Origin: Immersiella caudata
Lineage: Eukaryota; Ascomycota; Sordariomycetes; Sordariales; Lasiosphaeriaceae
Assembly (NCBI GenBank): GCA_030512335.1
Contig: JAULSU010000004.1
Span: 1,860,001-1,924,000, forward strand
DNA: 64,000 nucleotides
Direction: 5' to 3'
Shown: in pieces, positions 58,735 to 64,000 of the stretch
Position numbering within the stretch: the first letter of the stretch is position 1
Layout: every line of letters begins with the position of its first letter
The notes under the pieces: model-generated
The model's input: the letters and a program-made list of their open reading frames with translations, nothing else
Told to the model about the DNA's origin: nothing
Database searches by the model: none
Translations under genes and position numbers: made by a program

Positions 58735-59517
58735 TCATCCGGCCCCGTTTCGCTGCCCAAAGAGATCCGTAATGCTGATGCGCCTGCCGACCACCGGCCC
58801 ACTTTTCTCGGAAATGTCGAGATGCGCATCCGCCAGCGCCCCTCCGTCATCGGCGTCGGTCTGCTCGGCCAGCTGTTCGGCTTCTGCCAGGGCTGCCTCG
58901 ATCAACGTATTTCTAGCGAGCCGCGCCTGCTGCCACGCACCACGGATGATGGTCGAGTTGGTCTCGCGGGTGTCGTCCTCGTCGGCGTGGATCCATATTC
59001 CAATCACATCCTTGCCTCCCGGCCCCTCGCAAATGCCGTTGCTATCCGAGGTGTCGTCGTCCTCAAGTCTGAAGATGATGAGCTCGTCCGCCTGCTCGCA
59101 GTCGCTGACCCGCACGAGGTCCACCACTAGATTGTCGAGGCCGTGTCGGTTCAACACGAACACGCAAACGCGCGGGAGTGCCTGGCCGGACGCCGTCACT
59201 ATGGGCTCCTGCTCGCACACAAACATCGTGCCTACCACCCCATGTTTTTCCCAGCTCTGTCCTGCCTCGGAAAATGTGTAGACGACCGCGTTGGCGGCAA
59301 TCGAGAGGATGGATCGTATGCCGGGTAGGTAGCGGCGGAGAACGCTGAGGTTCAGGTCGGTGTTGGTGCGCGTGGGAAGGTGGGCTAGCCGCGGCACCTG
59401 GCGAGCCTCCATGTAATTGACAGCGTCGGATTCGTAGTCGGATGCGGCGATCTGGCGAGGGCCGCCGTTGCTAGGATTGTGCCGGTGCCTCGACTTGCGA
59501 GGTGTTGCCCTGCTCAT
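58735..59517 (-). CDS. dcp1: Dcp1-like mRNA decapping subunit
   Basis: A single exon, 260 aa from ATG 59517 (MSRATPRKSRH). The EVH1/PH-like Dcp1 domain is visible as LNLSVLRRYLPGIRSILSIA, AVVYTFSEAGQSWEKHGVVG and MFVCEQ, followed by RVCVFVLNRHGLDNLVVDL. Dcp1 stimulates the Dcp2 hydrolase in cytoplasmic P-bodies. The C-terminal acidic/Ala-rich tail with a final ITDLFG fits fungal members. It is divergent from the 5-phosphatase across about 870 bp. Confidence 0.88.
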   Translation of the reverse strand: MSRATPRKSRHRHNPSNGGPRQIAASDYESDAVNYMEARQVPRLAHLPTRTNTDLNLSVLRRYLPGIRSILSIAANAVVYTFSEAGQSWEKHGVVGTMFVCEQEPIVTASGQALPRVCVFVLNRHGLDNLVVDLVRVSDCEQADELIIFRLEDDDTSDSNGICEGPGGKDVIGIWIHADEDDTRETNSTIIRGAWQQARLARNTLIEAALAEAEQLAEQTDADDGGALADAHLDISEKSGPVVGRRISITDLFGQRNGAG

Positions 59518-60385
59518 TGTAGCCTCTGGCGGTGGGCGCCCGGGCAACGAACGTAGTCGAGATTAGGTTGGGACGCGATCGTTTGCGGCGGCTCACGCTG
59601 GGTTAGGTGAGACCGCTGGGAAAGGACGGGAACGCAGTCGTCGCGCTGGATTTTCAGGTTCTCTGCGCTCCGCAGACGCTGGCGGTGCGGTGCGGGAGAG
59701 AAACTTGGGACGAGTCCAGGCCGTCAGGGAGTCGCAGGGATCTCGCTGCTGGAGGTCGCACGAGGAAGGTTGATTCAGGACGGCGATGGGGTGGTGTTTG
59801 GTTTGGGATTCGCGATCCAGCGTTCCGTTGCCCAGATTGCTTTCAACGCGCGCCTTGCCCATCCTGGCGAGCCTAGCATGGCGGGGCTGGGGAGACCTTT
59901 GGAGGGGTGGCGCCAGCCAGCCATTCAGAGGCACCCGATAGGGACATTTGAGATAAGGTCCCTAGGCTTCGCAACCAGGGTTGGACAGCGTCATCAAACA
60001 AAGCTAGACCTCTGCACCTGGCACGTTTCATGAATCAACCCTACATCGCCGTCTTCTTGTCGCCCATCTTGCGCTTCGCACCATGACTCGGTGAATGCGC
60101 CGTCTTGATCCCTCTTGGTATTCCCTTTTGACGTATTTCTGTGGCCCTGTATTTCTCCTACAGCTCCATTTCTGCATTCCTCGTGTTCGATAACTGTTAC
60201 TTCTTCGATTGCGCATCCTTGGAATCGACCTTCCTACATCCGCGCCGCGCCGTCCCTGAGACGATGAACGACAAGGGAGAATATACAACCTTCTTTTTAT
60301 GAGAATTTAGAAAGCGGTGCTTCCGGCTGCATCGCACCCCCGACCCCCATCCTATAGATCCAACTGCGCTGCCACGAAACCCAAG
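59518..60385. promoter_or_regulatory. divergent dcp1 / 5-phosphatase promoter region
   Basis: 868 bp between opposing starts with no gene recognised. It contains pyrimidine-rich leader sequence upstream of both genes. Confidence 0.45.
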
Positions 60386-63300
60386 ATGACCGTGTCCGAG
60401 CCCCCTCCGCCCGAATCTGCGACAACCGAACCCGTCGATCTGTCCTCGACAAACCCGCACTCCCTCCACCAGGCTGTTCACGCACGACGCGCCGAATATG
60501 TTCGACCACATCGAATACGTGTCAAGATCGGCACTTGGAATGTCGCCGCGTGTCCGGGCACCGACAAGGACCTCGCCAGCTGGTTCATCGACGGGAAGGG
60601 AATCGACGTGGCCTTGGGGTCACTGGATATCTCCAACAATACAGTTTTCGAATCAGACGATGCAGTACCCGGCCAGGCCAACGGGAGCGATCGGATACAT
60701 TTGCTAGGCGGTGACAAGATCGGCCTCTACGTCCTGGGGTTGCAAGAGATTGTGGACCTCAACACGGCGACCCAGTATATGACTCGCGTATACACCACAG
60801 ACAATGGGCCAATGGAGAAGTGGAAGTCGGCGTTGGAATCAGCGCTGCCCGAAGGCTACCAGCTCGTCACTGCGGAGCAGTTAACTGGAATGCTTCTCCT
60901 GATGTACGCATCTCCGGAAGTCGCCGCGACGATTAGTAATGTCAGCACTGTCAGCGTCGGTACCGGTCTGTTGGGATATCTTGGAAACAAGGGAGCTGTA
61001 GTCACGCGCATCATCCTCGGCGAGACGACACGGATGGTATTTGTCAACAGCCATCTTGCCAGTGGGAGCGAGGCCTCGTACATTGAGCGGCGCATCTGGG
61101 ATGTCGGGCAGATCCTGGGCCGGGCCGTGTTTCAACCGGTCACTTTCTCTGGTGTATCGGAGGATGAGGGCGAGAAGATTGGAGACGAGGACTTCACCTT
61201 TTGGTTTGGCGACCTCAACTTTCGACTGGATGGACTACCCGGCGATGACATTCGCCGTCTCCTCATGCTTCACACGAGGGGCGAGTACGACCTGGCCAAG
61301 AAAGGGCTGCCGCGGGAAGACTCGCTGGAGGGAGAAGGCGTGGTGGTATCGAAGTCTTCCGATGACAGCGAAGTCGCAGACGAGGAGCCCGCTCAACCAA
61401 CAAACACACAAGCTCCCGCCGATGACGATTCCGCCCCTTTGCCTGACCCCGACGAGTTTCTGCCTGATCCTCACGACGACCCGGCTTCCCTACAGGCTAC
61501 GCTAGACTCCCTGCTCCCCCATGACCAACTCAAACGTATGATACGAGAGCGCAAGGTTTTTCACGACGGGTGGCACGAGGGGCCGATCACGTTTCTTCCA
61601 TCTTATAAGTATGATGTCGGCACTGTCGGGCTCTTCGATTCCAGTGAGAAGAGGCGGGCTCCCAGCTGGTGTGACCGCATTCTCTTCCGCACCCGCAGAG
61701 ACAAAGAGGAACACGAGAAGAAGATGAAAGAAGAGGAAGAGGCGAGGAAGAAAGATGAGGAGATGAAGGCACGTGGCATGGACCACGCTGGAGACGACGA
61801 CGAGGTACTGTTTTCTTACGACCCTGATAATGACGGGGAAGAGGCTCTAGGTTCGGCCGGTTTGGAATACGACGATTATGACGAAGGCGATGACAACGAC
61901 TTGGAGCTAGTCGTGACAAAGGAGGGCTTCGTTGACAGGATACATCTCGACATCTACACTTCACATCAGCGGATCAGTTCGTCTGATCACAAGCCCGTTA
62001 TTTCCATCTTCACGCTGGACTACGACGCTGTGGTCCCGGATTTGAAGGCCAAAGTTCACGCCGAGGTGGCGCGGCAGCTAGACCGCGCCGAGAACGAGGG
62101 TCGGCCCGGCATCACCATTGTTGTGGACTCGAACGATGCTTCCCCATCCCACGGTCGTCAGCAATCGTCGGGGATTCTCGTCGACCTTGGAGAAATACGT
62201 TTTTTGAAGCGAGAGACTTCGACTCTCACTCTCGCAAACACCGGCGGCGTTCCAGCAACGGTAGCCTTTGTGGAAAAGCCTACTACGGAGGAGCCTGAGG
62301 AGCCAGGATTTCCCCCGTGGTTGTCTACCGCTTTTGCCCGCCCCGACGGCGTTGGCGACGAGGAGGCTGTTGAGCTTGGCAGGGAGGTGACGCTGGAGCC
62401 GGGGGAGACGGTACACGCAGTGTTGGAGGCGTTCGTTGGCGACATCCCACAAGCCAGGATGCTGAACGATGGACAGATCAGTCTCGAAGAGGTCCTCGTG
62501 CTGCGCGTTACAGATGGACGAGACCACTTCATTCCTATTCGGGGTGCTTGGTCTCCAACATGCATTGGGCGCTCCATCGACGAACTCATCCGGGTCCCCG
62601 ACGGAGGAATCAGGAAGTTTGCACAGACTCTAGAACAGAAGAGGGGGCAACCAGGGTCGATTGGGTATGACCTAAATGTTCATTGTGCCGCCCCTAAAGA
62701 GTTGTTCAAACTCACAGAAGTCATCGAGACCCTTGTCGAGAGAGCCCTGGCTGACGAGCAAATGCTCGACGAGTGCGCCCTTCCGAGGGAACCTGGGTGG
62801 CCGTTTGACGAGACCGATTGGGTTGTCAAAGACAGGAATTTGCGAGATTCCCGCGTCGTCGACCTCGTCGAGACTCTCGACCAGGACAAGCCGCTTGGCG
62901 ATGCGTTTTCTCCTGAGACCAACTCGATGGAGCGACTTGAGACAGCAAGCGAGGTTTTGATGCTCTTTCTCCGCGCCCTCACAGACGGAATCGTCACGGT
63001 GCCGCTTTGGAACCGCATCGAACAAGCGTCGCTTGCCTCTGTCAGCGGAGCGGCACCAAAGCAGCCGGCGGAGGACACGACAGAGGACGACAAGACGGCC
63101 ATACTCGATATCCTCGCCACGGCTCCGAACCACAACATTGCATTTGTCTTCTTGACGGCAATGCTGACCAAGGTGATCTCGGAGCTTTCTCCCATGACCA
63201 AGTCGGAGATTGATGTCATCAGGTCTGGGGATACAACGCGGGCTGGCGTGTTGGGACGGAGGACGCTCAGCTTTCGGAGAGCCGGAGCGAGCCCCGCCGC

Positions 63301-63475
63301 AGCCGCGCTGGCAGCGTTGGACAAGAGGAAAGCCAGAGAGCGACGGTATGCCGAGATATTCGGCAAGGTGGTCTACCGCGCGCTAGTTCCGGACAAGGAC
63401 AAAGACAAGAAGGCACTGGAAGAGAGGCAACGAGCTGCTGTGGAGTTGTTCCTTCGGAGAGGCGACGGGCAATAA
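60386..63475 (+). CDS. inositol-polyphosphate 5-phosphatase (OCRL/synaptojanin-like)
   Basis: A single exon, 1029 aa from ATG 60386 (MTVSEPPP). The 5-phosphatase catalytic motifs are in order: IGTWNVAA, VLGLQEIVDL, LLGYLGNKGAVV, FVNSHLASG, FTFWFGDLNFRLD, APSWCDRILFR and SSDHKPVIS (about residues 47-540), with a long acidic insertion around 320-370 and a second Glu/Lys-rich one around 435-480. A beta-rich ASH-type region and a RhoGAP-like helical C-terminus (about 740-1010) follow, the domain plan of OCRL/INPP5B. It removes the 5-phosphate from phosphoinositides on endosomal or Golgi membranes. The C-terminal assignment is by architecture. Confidence 0.9.
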   Translation: MTVSEPPPPESATTEPVDLSSTNPHSLHQAVHARRAEYVRPHRIRVKIGTWNVAACPGTDKDLASWFIDGKGIDVALGSLDISNNTVFESDDAVPGQANGSDRIHLLGGDKIGLYVLGLQEIVDLNTATQYMTRVYTTDNGPMEKWKSALESALPEGYQLVTAEQLTGMLLLMYASPEVAATISNVSTVSVGTGLLGYLGNKGAVVTRIILGETTRMVFVNSHLASGSEASYIERRIWDVGQILGRAVFQPVTFSGVSEDEGEKIGDEDFTFWFGDLNFRLDGLPGDDIRRLLMLHTRGEYDLAKKGLPREDSLEGEGVVVSKSSDDSEVADEEPAQPTNTQAPADDDSAPLPDPDEFLPDPHDDPASLQATLDSLLPHDQLKRMIRERKVFHDGWHEGPITFLPSYKYDVGTVGLFDSSEKRRAPSWCDRILFRTRRDKEEHEKKMKEEEEARKKDEEMKARGMDHAGDDDEVLFSYDPDNDGEEALGSAGLEYDDYDEGDDNDLELVVTKEGFVDRIHLDIYTSHQRISSSDHKPVISIFTLDYDAVVPDLKAKVHAEVARQLDRAENEGRPGITIVVDSNDASPSHGRQQSSGILVDLGEIRFLKRETSTLTLANTGGVPATVAFVEKPTTEEPEEPGFPPWLSTAFARPDGVGDEEAVELGREVTLEPGETVHAVLEAFVGDIPQARMLNDGQISLEEVLVLRVTDGRDHFIPIRGAWSPTCIGRSIDELIRVPDGGIRKFAQTLEQKRGQPGSIGYDLNVHCAAPKELFKLTEVIETLVERALADEQMLDECALPREPGWPFDETDWVVKDRNLRDSRVVDLVETLDQDKPLGDAFSPETNSMERLETASEVLMLFLRALTDGIVTVPLWNRIEQASLASVSGAAPKQPAEDTTEDDKTAILDILATAPNHNIAFVFLTAMLTKVISELSPMTKSEIDVIRSGDTTRAGVLGRRTLSFRRAGASPAAAALAALDKRKARERRYAEIFGKVVYRALVPDKDKDKKALEERQRAAVELFLRRGDGQ

Positions 63476-63602
63476 GTAGTCCAGTCTACATCCTGAGAAT
63501 GCAAGCCTTTCTTCCTTGATAACCCTCATAGTTCACTTATTAGACGTCAAACGCTACATGCTTACGGTAGGCGCTAACAACAGACATTATCTTGTATACC
63601 CA

Positions 63603-64000
63603 TCAAGCGCTCCCTTGGGGCCGCAACACTCCCAACCTCTGGTCGATGGCGTCGGCCTCCGAATCCAAGTTCTCCAGCTCCAAAAGCCTGCGTCGCCTCT
63701 CCTCAGCGCGAGCCCCTTTGCTCCATCAACGCGACCATTTCTTCACTTGTGCCCTGTGCCGGACCCTGTTCCCGATATGGCGGCGGCGCAAAAGCCGTCA
63801 CGGGAGTTGGGATACTCGGAGCGGCCGCATGATATGCGGCTTGTGGCTCGGAAGTTGGGATGCCGTACACAACCGGGTTCGCTGGTGAGGGTTGAGGAAA
63901 TCCCCTGGACTTGGGGAGCAACAACACCCGGCCCAGATGGTGTTGCCCCGTCCACCTGTATCGCCAGGGGCTCTGCTCTTTCCTCGAGACGGCGAGCACG
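63603..64000 (-). CDS. 3' end of a gene truncated by the window, apparent +1 shifts
   Basis: Minus-strand coding sequence enters at 64000 as RARRLEERAEPLAIQVDGA, continues through VVAPQVQG, and after skipping one base at the C4 run 63902-63905 reads FPQPSPANPVVYGIP and APPPYREQGPAQG to MVALMEQRG. Skipping one base at the C4 run 63713-63716 then gives ARAEERRRRLLELENLDSEADAI and a stop at 63603-63605. The C-terminus is Pro/Ala-rich then coiled-coil. The family cannot be told from the fragment. Two single-base extras in identical C4 contexts suggest sequence errors. Confidence 0.5.

Overview
The window is nuclear DNA of a filamentous ascomycete, most likely a Sordariomycete. The evidence is short GT-AG introns of about 45-130 nt, families confined to or expanded in such fungi (UstYa-like, fungal NLRs, Acr3/ArsH, CYP52-like P450, PHO-4-type phosphate carrier, M43 protease), many small secreted proteins, CTAC-type microsatellites, and one transposon whose in-frame stops look like repeat-induced point mutation (RIP). 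Genes lie on both strands without operons. All exon joins were inferred by eye from splice motifs and reading frame. No species is claimed.

Layout: 1.1-24.9 kb carries dispersed genes: an MpaB-type oxygenase, a small secreted Cys protein, a UstYa-like gene with an in-frame stop, a large membrane protein, an unknown fungal protein, an LPLEIR-type protein, a DJ-1/PfpI protein, a secreted M43 metalloprotease, a five-exon membrane protein, a methyltransferase with a one-base frameshift, a small membrane protein, a disordered 600-aa protein, a second small secreted protein and an MDR oxidoreductase. From 25 to 36.5 kb are a decayed secreted-protein gene, a CYP52-like P450, a Thr-rich pseudogene, an arrestin-like gene with a Ser-Asn microsatellite, a small bHLH factor and a PHO-4-type phosphate transporter with a CACGTG box upstream.

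37.7-43.0 kb is an arsenic-resistance cluster: a frameshifted ArsC-type arsenate reductase, a Cdc25/rhodanese-type arsenate reductase, the Acr3 arsenite efflux pump and, divergently, ArsH. Arsenate is expected to be reduced and arsenite exported, with ArsH acting on organoarsenicals or redox stress.

44.3-54.1 kb is an NLR (fungal innate-immunity or incompatibility receptor) locus. An intact SesB-hydrolase/NB-ARC/TPR gene with near-identical 126-bp TPR repeats lies next to a NACHT-type NLR pseudogene. That pseudogene is split by a degenerate pogo/Fot1-like transposon, itself split by a 510-bp hairpin-rich insert, and by a 311-bp miniature LTR element with identical 78-bp LTRs and a 5-bp target duplication. 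The last 10 kb holds housekeeping-type genes: an HSL-type esterase, an acidic protein, a Swi5-like recombination protein, Dcp1, an inositol-polyphosphate 5-phosphatase and the 3' end of one more gene.

Several otherwise well-conserved genes carry isolated +1 insertions, often in C/G runs of 3-4. These may be assembly errors rather than real lesions, and that should be settled before calling pseudogenes.
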